Below are positions 24,933-31,994 of a DNA stretch of 35,487 nt, piece by piece (position 1 is the first letter of the stretch; each line of letters starts with the position of its first letter). Made by a program: the position numbers and the translations under genes. The stretch comes from JAQVIJ01 sp041287365 (GTDB taxonomy: Bacteria; Desulfobacterota; Dissulfuribacteria; Dissulfuribacterales; DYLC01): contig JBEULL010000025.1 of assembly GCA_041287365.1 (NCBI GenBank), positions 1 to 35,487 of the forward strand. Reading direction: 5' to 3'. The notes below the pieces were generated by a model. That model saw only the letters and a list, made by a program, of their open reading frames with translations, searched no databases and was not told where the DNA came from.

Positions 24933-27278
24933 ATGAATGAAAACACCGACGGCCTGGAGATACGCCTGAAAGGCATTGTGCAAGGTGTGGGCTTCAGGCC
25001 GTTTGTCGTGCAACTTGCGCAACGATTCGGCATCAAGGGACAGGCATGGAACACCACTCAGGGCATCACTATTCGTTGCTTCGGTGAAAATTCGTCGCTC
25101 GACGCCTTTTTGAAAACACTGCTGGAATCACCGCCGCCGCTATCCCGCATAGATCGATGCGAAACCGAAACTATCACTCTCCAAGCCATACCAGAGACAT
25201 TTTCCATTCTGCCAAGCCGCGCTTCTTCGGACAAAGAGGCCTTGGTCTCTCCGGACATAGCCTTGTGTGATGCCTGCAAAAAGGAATGCCTCGATATTGC
25301 GGACAGACGTTACGCCTACCCGTTTACCAACTGTACCAACTGCGGCCCACGCTGGTCCATCGTGAGGACCACGCCCTATGACCGCCAAAATACCTCCATG
25401 TACCTCTTTCCCATGTGTTCCAACTGCCGCAAGGAGTATGAAGACATATCCGACAGGCGGTTTCATGCACAGCCCATATCCTGCCACAACTGCGGCCCAA
25501 CCCTTGAACTCTTGAACAGCGAAGGCAGAGTCTTGAAGCGTGTGACTCCAGGCAGCCATGCTGTGACAGCCACGCAAAGGCTTTTGAAAACAGCGGCGGA
25601 ATGCCTGGAAGACGGCCTAATTCTTGCCATAAAAGGGTTGGGCGGCTTTCACCTGGCCGCAAATGCGCATTCGTTCGAGGCAGTGCAACGGCTTCGGGAA
25701 CGAAAGAAACGGCCCCATAAGCCCCTGGCGGTCATGGTGCGTGACATTATTACGGCAAAAAGGCTGTGCCATGTTTCTTTCTGTGAGGAAGCGCTGTTGA
25801 CCGGCAGGATTCAGCCCATAGTCTGCCTGAAAAAACGAGCGCCATTTCAGCTTTCCGAAAACCTTGCACCCAATCTAAATGAATTAGGCGTGATGCTGCC
25901 ATATACGCCACTTCATCTTCTACTCTTTGAGGCATTGAATTCCATAGATGCCCTGGTCATGACCAGCGGCAATGCAACAGGTTCTCCCATCTGCACAGAC
26001 AACGAAGATGCCATGATAAAACTTCATGAAATCGCAGACTGCTTCATACTGCACGACAGGGCTATCATATCTCGTACGGATGATTCCGTCTGCCGTATCA
26101 ACGGCAACCGAATACAGATTATCAGACGCAGCCGCGGCTATGTCCCGGACTACATCAAAATCGATATACCGGCGGCCTCCATACTGGCCTGCGGAGCGGA
26201 ACTTAAGAACACGTTCTGCATTGCAAGGGGTGACAGGGCATTTCTGAGTCCGCACATCGGAGATTTAAATTCCCTGGAAAATCTTCAGTTTTTCGAAACC
26301 ACTGTAAAACACATGCAGGATTTGTTTTCCATAAGGCCTGAACGAGTGGTCTGCGACCTGCACCCGAATTATCTCTCCACTCAATACGCGAAAGACACCG
26401 GACTACCACTGATGCAAGTGCAACACCATCATGCTCACGCCGCAGCCGTGATGGCTGAACATCATCTGCTTCAGGAAGTCATTGCCATAGTACTGGATGG
26501 AACAGGGCTCGGCCCGGACGGCACGATATGGGGAGGAGAGATACTGCTCTGTACTCCAGCGCACTACAAGCGCATGGCACACCTCCCATACCTTCACATG
26601 CCAGGAGGCGATATGGCCGCCAAAGAACCATGGCGCATGGGCTTGTCGGCCATTTACGGCATTTATGGTAGAGATGCCATCGAATGCCTGCCCCCGCATT
26701 TCAAACAGCTTTCAAAAGAGCACACAGGGCTCGTGATACAAATGCTTGAGTCCTCCACCAATACACCCCTGACCTCCAGCTGCGGCCGACTGTTCGACGC
26801 AGTAGCGGCCTTACTGGGCTTAAGACTCATCTCCACCTATGAAGGACAGGCGGCCATGGAACTGGAAACCCTGGCCGAAAACGCCTCGATTGACTTGAAA
26901 ACCGCGGCTGCCCAAGGCTATTCAACCAAAATCGGCAAGGGGCAATACAATGATTGTCTGTCCTTCTCATATACCGCCGCCATTCAGGGCATTCTCGATG
27001 ACCTGTGTATCGGGACTTCCAAAACAGACATCGCCATGCGCTTTCACGCCTGGCTCGTTTATGCTATTATGCAGCTCATCGAAAAGATCGTCTCACACAT
27101 AGGAGCCAGACCGGTAGTCCTGAGCGGAGGAAGCATGCAGAACCGCATACTGCTTACTCACCTCATGGCAGGTATTGAAGACATGGGGCTACGATGCTAC
27201 ACAGGTGAGACCGTGCCTGTAAACGACGGGGGGCTCTCCTTGGGACAACTTTTCATAGCCGCCCACTCGACGGCATAA
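24933..27278 (+). CDS. hypF: [NiFe]-hydrogenase maturation carbamoyltransferase
   Basis: The protein is 781 aa from ATG 24933; a GTG at 24918 overlapping leuA is an alternative, and neither has a good Shine-Dalgarno sequence. Domains in order are: an acylphosphatase domain (GIVQGVGFRPF with R22 and N40); two zinc-finger pairs (CDACKKEC, CTNCGP, CSNCRKEY, CHNCGP); a YrdC-like domain (KGLGGFHLAANA); and a Kae1-like domain with VQHHHAHAAAVMAEH. It transfers the carbamoyl group to HypE for cyanide-ligand synthesis of the [NiFe] site. No hydrogenase or other hyp gene is in the window, so it is an orphan locus implying a hydrogenase elsewhere. Confidence 0.96.
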   Translation: MNENTDGLEIRLKGIVQGVGFRPFVVQLAQRFGIKGQAWNTTQGITIRCFGENSSLDAFLKTLLESPPPLSRIDRCETETITLQAIPETFSILPSRASSDKEALVSPDIALCDACKKECLDIADRRYAYPFTNCTNCGPRWSIVRTTPYDRQNTSMYLFPMCSNCRKEYEDISDRRFHAQPISCHNCGPTLELLNSEGRVLKRVTPGSHAVTATQRLLKTAAECLEDGLILAIKGLGGFHLAANAHSFEAVQRLRERKKRPHKPLAVMVRDIITAKRLCHVSFCEEALLTGRIQPIVCLKKRAPFQLSENLAPNLNELGVMLPYTPLHLLLFEALNSIDALVMTSGNATGSPICTDNEDAMIKLHEIADCFILHDRAIISRTDDSVCRINGNRIQIIRRSRGYVPDYIKIDIPAASILACGAELKNTFCIARGDRAFLSPHIGDLNSLENLQFFETTVKHMQDLFSIRPERVVCDLHPNYLSTQYAKDTGLPLMQVQHHHAHAAAVMAEHHLLQEVIAIVLDGTGLGPDGTIWGGEILLCTPAHYKRMAHLPYLHMPGGDMAAKEPWRMGLSAIYGIYGRDAIECLPPHFKQLSKEHTGLVIQMLESSTNTPLTSSCGRLFDAVAALLGLRLISTYEGQAAMELETLAENASIDLKTAAAQGYSTKIGKGQYNDCLSFSYTAAIQGILDDLCIGTSKTDIAMRFHAWLVYAIMQLIEKIVSHIGARPVVLSGGSMQNRILLTHLMAGIEDMGLRCYTGETVPVNDGGLSLGQLFIAAHSTA

Positions 27279-27300
27279 AAATATTCTAAAGGAATAACCT

Positions 27301-27966
27301 ATGGGAAAAAGGATCAGGATAGCACCATCCATTCTATCTGCGGATTTCAGCCGTCTTGGAGATGAGATACGTGCAGTGGAAGCCGCCGGGGCCGACCTCA
27401 TTCACATCGATGTCATGGACGGACATTTTGTACCCAACATCACCATCGGCCCTCTGGTGGTAAACGCCGTGCGCCCTGTGACATCCCTTCAACTGGATGT
27501 CCACCTGATGATCGAAAACCCTGATGCCTATCTGAAGGCATTTGCCGAAGCTGGAGCGGACTGGCTCACAGTACATATTGAAACATGCCCGCATCTGAAC
27601 AGAACCATAAGTAAAATCAAAGAGTTGGGCATAAAAGCAGGCGTCTCCCTCAATCCTGCCACGCATCATAAACTCCTGGAATATTGTATAGCCGATGTGG
27701 ACATGGTGCTGGTCATGAGCGTGAATCCCGGATTCGGAGGCCAGCATTTCATTCCTGCCAGCCTGCAAAAAATCCACAAAATCAGGGAGATGGCAGACAA
27801 AAGCAATAAAAATCTTGTCATAGAGGTGGATGGCGGAATCAACGAGCAGACCATCGCGCAAGTGGTGGCGGCCGGAGCAGACATCGTTGTGGCAGGCTCT
27901 GCAGTGTTCGGAAAAACGGACTATAAAACGCGCATGGAGGTATTGAGACGGACGGCTGATGCATAA
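27301..27966 (+). CDS. rpe: Ribulose-phosphate 3-epimerase
   Basis: The 221-aa TIM-barrel enzyme has IAPSILSADFSRLG, HIDVMDGHFVPN (H35, D37), H68 in DVHLMIENPD, VMSVNPGFGGQ and D177 in IEVDGGIN, which are the catalytic and metal residues of the family. It interconverts ribulose 5-phosphate and xylulose 5-phosphate in the pentose phosphate route. AAGGA lies seven bases before the ATG. It closes the long plus-strand run before a terminator hairpin. Confidence 0.97.
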   Translation: MGKRIRIAPSILSADFSRLGDEIRAVEAAGADLIHIDVMDGHFVPNITIGPLVVNAVRPVTSLQLDVHLMIENPDAYLKAFAEAGADWLTVHIETCPHLNRTISKIKELGIKAGVSLNPATHHKLLEYCIADVDMVLVMSVNPGFGGQHFIPASLQKIHKIREMADKSNKNLVIEVDGGINEQTIAQVVAAGADIVVAGSAVFGKTDYKTRMEVLRRTADA

Positions 27967-27989
27967 CCTACATACACAAATCCAATAAA

Positions 27990-28014
27990 AAAGGGCGCCA
28001 AGATGGCACCCTTT
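27990..28014 (-). terminator. Terminator between converging rpe and small exported protein genes
   Basis: The stem AAAGGG(C)GCCA with TGGC(A)CCCTTT (27990-28000 and 28004-28014) has one mismatch and an AGA loop. On the minus strand a TTTTTT run completes the stem, so it is a good intrinsic terminator for the 28043-28282 gene. It may stop rpe transcripts less efficiently from the other side. Confidence 0.8.
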
Positions 28015-28042
28015 CAAAACTCATTTTAACTTATCAAAAAGA

Positions 28043-28282
28043 TTAGCAACCTTCGGTCTTCTTCTTGGCGGCCTTTGTTACCTTGCCATCCTTGACTGCA
28101 ACCTTGTCGCCTACCTTTGCATCGCCAGTAGCCTTGACATCCTTGCCACCACAATCCACGACTACATTCTGACCGTCCACAGACTTTACTGTGCCGCTGG
28201 CGCAATCCTCAGCAAAAGCCATGCCAGTCATGGCAATCGTAAACATCAGAGCCGAACAAATAGCCAATACCTTTGTACGCAT
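28043..28282 (-). CDS. Small exported protein of unknown function
   Basis: The 79-aa protein starts at ATG 28282, preceded by AAGGAGGAG; the longer frame has no such signal. A signal peptide (ICSALMFTIAMTGMAFA) is cleaved probably after AFA, leaving about 55 residues. The mature part, EDCASGTVKSVDGQNVVVDC..., looks like a small beta-barrel with a Gly/Lys/Val-rich repeat of 'VGDKVAVKDGK' type. It has cysteines near each end that could form a disulfide. No family was recognised. It has its own promoter and terminator, so it is a single-gene unit. Confidence 0.75.
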   Translation of the reverse strand: MRTKVLAICSALMFTIAMTGMAFAEDCASGTVKSVDGQNVVVDCGGKDVKATGDAKVGDKVAVKDGKVTKAAKKKTEGC

Positions 28283-28317
28283 TTTGAATCTCCTCCTTGT
28301 TTTTTTTGGTACAAAAT

Positions 28318-28346
28318 ATATAAACACCGCCATTTTCACCTGTCAA
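28318..28346 (-). promoter_or_regulatory. Sigma-70 promoter of the small exported protein gene
   Basis: On the minus strand a perfect -35 TTGACA (28341-28346) and a -10 TTATAT (28318-28323) are separated by 17 bases. The predicted start near 28311 leaves a leader of about 30 bases that includes the AAGGAGGAG ribosome-binding site. Confidence 0.7.
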
Positions 28347-28508
28347 GAGATTTTTAATATGACACCAACGTCAACAAAAAACATGTAAGAAGCAGTTCGA
28401 ATGCACTACGACAATATGACAAGCACTTTTTTCTTTTTAACCATTGAACTATGCAGGATTTTCTGTTAAACAAAGTCTATTTTATTCAGTTCAGGGGGAT
28501 TTCCATTA

Positions 28509-30284
28509 ATGGAAAACATGGTAAACGCAAACGAGACAACTCAACAACCGACTCAAGCCGCGGCAGAGATGACCGCGCCAGCCTCATTTAACAAAATGGA
28601 TGAGATCACCGACATGAATCAGCTCTTTGAATCCGGTCTTACAGACTTTCATCAAGGAGATATTATAGACGCCAAGGTAGTACGCATCGACAAGGATCAT
28701 GTCATGGTGGATGTGGGCTATAAATCTGAAATACCCCTTCCCATGCAGGATTTTATTGGAATCGATCAAAAGATTACAGTCCAACCCGGTGACACCATAC
28801 AGGTTCTCATAGAAAGATGGGACAGTGACACTGGCTCGTTGAGACTCTCTTACGGCAAGCTTCTCAAACGCCAGGCATGGGATGAAATAAAAAATGCCTT
28901 CGACAATCAGACCCCTATTAAAGGCACTATCTTGAACAGGGTTAAGGGCGGGCTTGAAGTCCTGCTTGGCGATGTAAAAAGCGGCATCAAGGCGTTTTTG
29001 CCTCTGTCTCAGATCGACCTCAAACCTGTAGGCAATGCCGAATCTCTGATTGGAGACACCATCGAGTGTCTGGTTGTCAAATGCAACCGCAGCAGAGAAA
29101 ACGTCGTGGTCTCTCGCAGGGCACTTCTGGAGAAAGAAAGGAATCAGAGCAAAGAAAAGACGTTAAAAACCCTTGAAGTCGGTCAGGTGCGTGAAGGTAT
29201 TGTCAAAAACGTGATGGATTACGGTGTGTTCGTAGATATCGGCGGCATAGACGGTCTTCTACATGTCAGCGATATATCCTGGGGACGCGCCGAAAATCCT
29301 GCAAAAATCTTCAAAACAGGTGATAAAGTCACTGTCAAGATATTGAGTTTCGATCCAGCGACTGAAAAGATATCCATAGGCATCAAACAGCTTACAGAAG
29401 ACCCATGGCTCACCATTTCCGAACGCTATCATATCGGTGATCGGGTCACGGGCAAGGTTGTCAGCATGACCGACTACGGCGCTTTTGTGGAACTGGAAGA
29501 AGGCGTGGAGGGCATGATCCACATCTCCGAGATGTCGTGGACCAAACGCATCAAAAAGCCGTCACAGATCATGAAAACCGGAGATCGCGTGGAAGCAGCG
29601 GTTCTTAATGTCGATACCAATGCAAAACGTATCTCACTGAGTCTCAGACAGTTGGAACCCAATCCATGGGATACTCTCGAAGAACGCTATCCTATCGGAA
29701 CTGTCATAGAAGGCACTGTCAAAAATATAACAGACTTTGGTCTGTTCATGGGTATCGAAGAGGGTATCGATGGCCTTGTTCATCTCTCGGACCTATCCTG
29801 GAGCAAAAAAATAAATCATCCCAATCAACTCTACAAAAAAGGTGACCGCATACAGGCGGTAGTCTTGAATATAGACAAAGAAAAGGAACGATTTTCACTC
29901 GGCGTCAAACAACTCCATCCAGAGCCATGGGCAACTGTGCCTGAACGTTATCCATTGGGGTCAATTATAACCGGAAAGGTCACCAATGTTACGGATTTTG
30001 GTATCTTTGTAGAAATAGAAGACGGCATCGAGGGTCTGATACATGTATCTGAAATTTCCAATCAAAAAATCAAGACACCGGTAGGTATGTATGAACCAGG
30101 CCAGGAAATATCCGCCAAGGTAATCAATATCTCCACTGTTGACAAACGTATAGGGCTGTCCATCAAAAAGATCAACGAAGAAAGCGAAAAAACCTATTAC
30201 GAGGAATACACCACCAACGTTCAAAAAGGACCCGCCACTCTCGGAAGTCTGCTAAAAGAGGCACGGGCAAAAACCGAAAACTAA
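28509..30284 (+). CDS. rpsA: 30S ribosomal protein S1
   Basis: The 591-aa protein contains six S1 RNA-binding repeats after a short, Gln/Ala/Thr-rich N-terminus of about 45 residues. The last four repeats (from about residue 220) are the most regular, each with DYGVFVDIGGIDGLLHVSDISW-like cores such as TDYGAFVELEEGVEGMIHIS. The first two are divergent, as is usual for the ribosome-binding repeats. It binds mRNA and aids translation initiation. AGGGGG precedes the ATG at a somewhat long distance. sppA begins six bases after the stop. Confidence 0.96.
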   Translation: MENMVNANETTQQPTQAAAEMTAPASFNKMDEITDMNQLFESGLTDFHQGDIIDAKVVRIDKDHVMVDVGYKSEIPLPMQDFIGIDQKITVQPGDTIQVLIERWDSDTGSLRLSYGKLLKRQAWDEIKNAFDNQTPIKGTILNRVKGGLEVLLGDVKSGIKAFLPLSQIDLKPVGNAESLIGDTIECLVVKCNRSRENVVVSRRALLEKERNQSKEKTLKTLEVGQVREGIVKNVMDYGVFVDIGGIDGLLHVSDISWGRAENPAKIFKTGDKVTVKILSFDPATEKISIGIKQLTEDPWLTISERYHIGDRVTGKVVSMTDYGAFVELEEGVEGMIHISEMSWTKRIKKPSQIMKTGDRVEAAVLNVDTNAKRISLSLRQLEPNPWDTLEERYPIGTVIEGTVKNITDFGLFMGIEEGIDGLVHLSDLSWSKKINHPNQLYKKGDRIQAVVLNIDKEKERFSLGVKQLHPEPWATVPERYPLGSIITGKVTNVTDFGIFVEIEDGIEGLIHVSEISNQKIKTPVGMYEPGQEISAKVINISTVDKRIGLSIKKINEESEKTYYEEYTTNVQKGPATLGSLLKEARAKTEN

Positions 30285-30290
30285 ACCAAA

Positions 30291-31217
30291 ATGAATCAGG
30301 CCCAGGAAATCAACCAAAAACAACGTGGCAACACATTGTTAATTGTTCTGGCCACCATCGGTGGTCTGACCATCCTGGGCCTGCTCTCTATATTTGCGCT
30401 CTTTTTCTTTACCTTCAACAGCTTCAAAAAACCCGTGCTGCCAAATGCGAACCGCATAGGAATCATCGAGATAAAGGGCATTCTTGACAGCAGCGAAGAC
30501 TATTTGAAATACCTCAGACAATTCCAAAGAGATGATTCTATCAAAGCTGTCATTGTAAGGATAGACTGTCCTGGAGGAGCTGTCGGGGCGTCTCAAGAAC
30601 TGTACTCCGAACTGAAATCACTAAACAAAAGCAAACCTGTTATAGCATCTCTAGGCAACCTGGCTGCATCAGGAGGCTACTATACAGCGATTGGAGCCAG
30701 AGAGATTGTCTCCAATCCAGGGACGATAACCGGCAGTATAGGCGTTATAATGAAACTGCCGAATGTGGGAGCGATGCTGGAAAAACTCGGCATCAAACTG
30801 GATGTCATAAAGAGCGGGGCATTGAAGGACCTGGGTCCCATGACCCGTGATCTGACTCCCGAAGAAAAGGCCGTGATTGAATCGGTCATGCACGATATTC
30901 ACCGGCAATTTATTACAGCGGTTTCCGAGTCCAGAAAACTCCCACTGGAACAGGTGGAATCCATTGCAGACGGCCGCATTTTCTCGGGTCGGCAGGCCCT
31001 GGAGCTAAAACTGATAGACCGCATAGGAAACTTCAACGAAGCCGTACGGATCGCGTCCAAGGAGGCAGGATTGACTGGTGAACCCGAACTGGTTTATCCC
31101 CAAAAGGACCGTTTTCTGACATTCAAACAGCTTCTGGAAGAAGAAGGCGCCAATACACTTTCATCTATTGTAAACCGTTTTTTACTTCAGCAGACTACCC
31201 TCCAGCCCACTTCCTAA
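30291..31217 (+). CDS. sppA: Signal peptide peptidase SppA, short (36K) type
   Basis: The 308-aa serine protease has one N-terminal membrane helix (about 15-41). The catalytic Ser127 in NLAASGGYYTA and the general-base Lys179 in IKSGALKDLG match the single-domain SppA type found in Gram-positive bacteria and many Deltaproteobacteria. IDCPGGAVGASQELY is the conserved oxyanion-hole region. It degrades cleaved signal peptides in the membrane. There is no evident Shine-Dalgarno sequence, and the ATG lies six bases past rpsA, so coupling is likely. Confidence 0.95.
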   Translation: MNQAQEINQKQRGNTLLIVLATIGGLTILGLLSIFALFFFTFNSFKKPVLPNANRIGIIEIKGILDSSEDYLKYLRQFQRDDSIKAVIVRIDCPGGAVGASQELYSELKSLNKSKPVIASLGNLAASGGYYTAIGAREIVSNPGTITGSIGVIMKLPNVGAMLEKLGIKLDVIKSGALKDLGPMTRDLTPEEKAVIESVMHDIHRQFITAVSESRKLPLEQVESIADGRIFSGRQALELKLIDRIGNFNEAVRIASKEAGLTGEPELVYPQKDRFLTFKQLLEEEGANTLSSIVNRFLLQQTTLQPTS

Positions 31218-31222
31218 CTACA

Positions 31223-31564
31223 ATGGCAGCCATTGTTTTGAAGCCGGAATTCTTGAATATACTGCACAAAAGACTCCCTCAACACTACAAACAGGATATC
31301 GCTCTGGCCGTTGATATCATCCTCGATAGTATAACAGACGCTATCAAACGTGGACAACGGGTCGAGATACGCGGATTCGGTAGTTTTAAGACCACAATCC
31401 AATCAGGCAGGACCTTCCAAAACCCCAAAACCCATAAGACAGTCTTTTATAACGCCTGTAAACGTATACACTTTCAACCAAGTCCTCTTTTATCGAATCG
31501 GCAGGTGGAAAGCCTCCCGTCATATAACTCGGTGGAAAAACAAAAACATGAAGCCACGAAATAG
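31223..31564 (+). CDS. HU/IHF-family DNA-binding protein
   Basis: The 113-aa protein follows the fold of integration host factor: two helices, then VEIRGFGSFKT and a beta-arm with FQNPKTHKTVFY, including the DNA-intercalating Pro of NPKT. The arm is divergent: the usual Arg-rich RxxRNPxTG reads GRTFQNPKTHK. About 20 extra residues follow the normal end. It bends DNA and probably forms a heterodimer or homodimer; the beta-chain label is suggested only by its place after rpsA. There is no Shine-Dalgarno signal, five bases after the sppA stop. Confidence 0.85.
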   Translation: MAAIVLKPEFLNILHKRLPQHYKQDIALAVDIILDSITDAIKRGQRVEIRGFGSFKTTIQSGRTFQNPKTHKTVFYNACKRIHFQPSPLLSNRQVESLPSYNSVEKQKHEATK

Positions 31565-31650
31565 TCTCTGGCTGTTTTTGCCATTGGCCATAAAACTTGC
31601 GGTGGATGTCGTTATCTATATCAAAAATTTCAAAAAAAGGAGAAAATCCC

Positions 31651-31914
31651 ATGACGAACTCGAACGCACAGACCAACAGCATAAAGGCTTATGTTCTACT
31701 CAATACAGTCATAGGCAAGACCACTCACGTGGCGAACCTTCTGTCCGACATGCCTGAAATAAAAAGATATGACATCATCATGGGGCCTTACGATATCATA
31801 GCCGAAGTGGAAGCAGACAGCCATGACGCATTGTCTAATCTGGTGCTGCATAAATTACAATCCATAGATGCCATCAAACACACCATGACATGCCCTGTAT
31901 TGAAGAAGGGATAA
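31651..31914 (+). CDS. Stand-alone Lrp/AsnC-type ligand-binding (RAM) domain protein
   Basis: The 87-aa protein consists of one AsnC_trans_reg/RAM domain: KAYVLLNTVIGKTTHVANLL, then MPEIKRYDIIMGPYDIIAEVE. It lacks the helix-turn-helix of full Lrp regulators. Such stand-alone domains form dimer rings that bind amino acids. AAGGAG lies nine bases before ATG 31651; an upstream ATG at 31597 in frame has no such signal. It sits between the IHF-like gene and uvrA-like gene; its partner is unknown. Confidence 0.85.
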   Translation: MTNSNAQTNSIKAYVLLNTVIGKTTHVANLLSDMPEIKRYDIIMGPYDIIAEVEADSHDALSNLVLHKLQSIDAIKHTMTCPVLKKG

Positions 31915-31994
31915 ACCCAACCATTACTTTGCCCTTCCATATGGTATTATCGCCTCTGCCCTGGCAATAGAGGGCATCCGTATTTTTTGATACG

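Noticed and set aside
31548..31757. 69-codon plus-strand frame overlapping the IHF-like end and the RAM-domain gene, with a hydrophobic N-terminus
   Set aside because: It has only a weak ribosome signal, and more than half overlaps the well-supported 31651-31914 gene in another frame. The C-terminal composition looks non-coding.
31957..31990. TGCCCT-N8-AGGGCA hairpin before the UvrA-like gene, with a T-run after eight bases
   Set aside because: The stem is short and the T-run is detached, so a terminator between the RAM and UvrA-like genes is not well supported.
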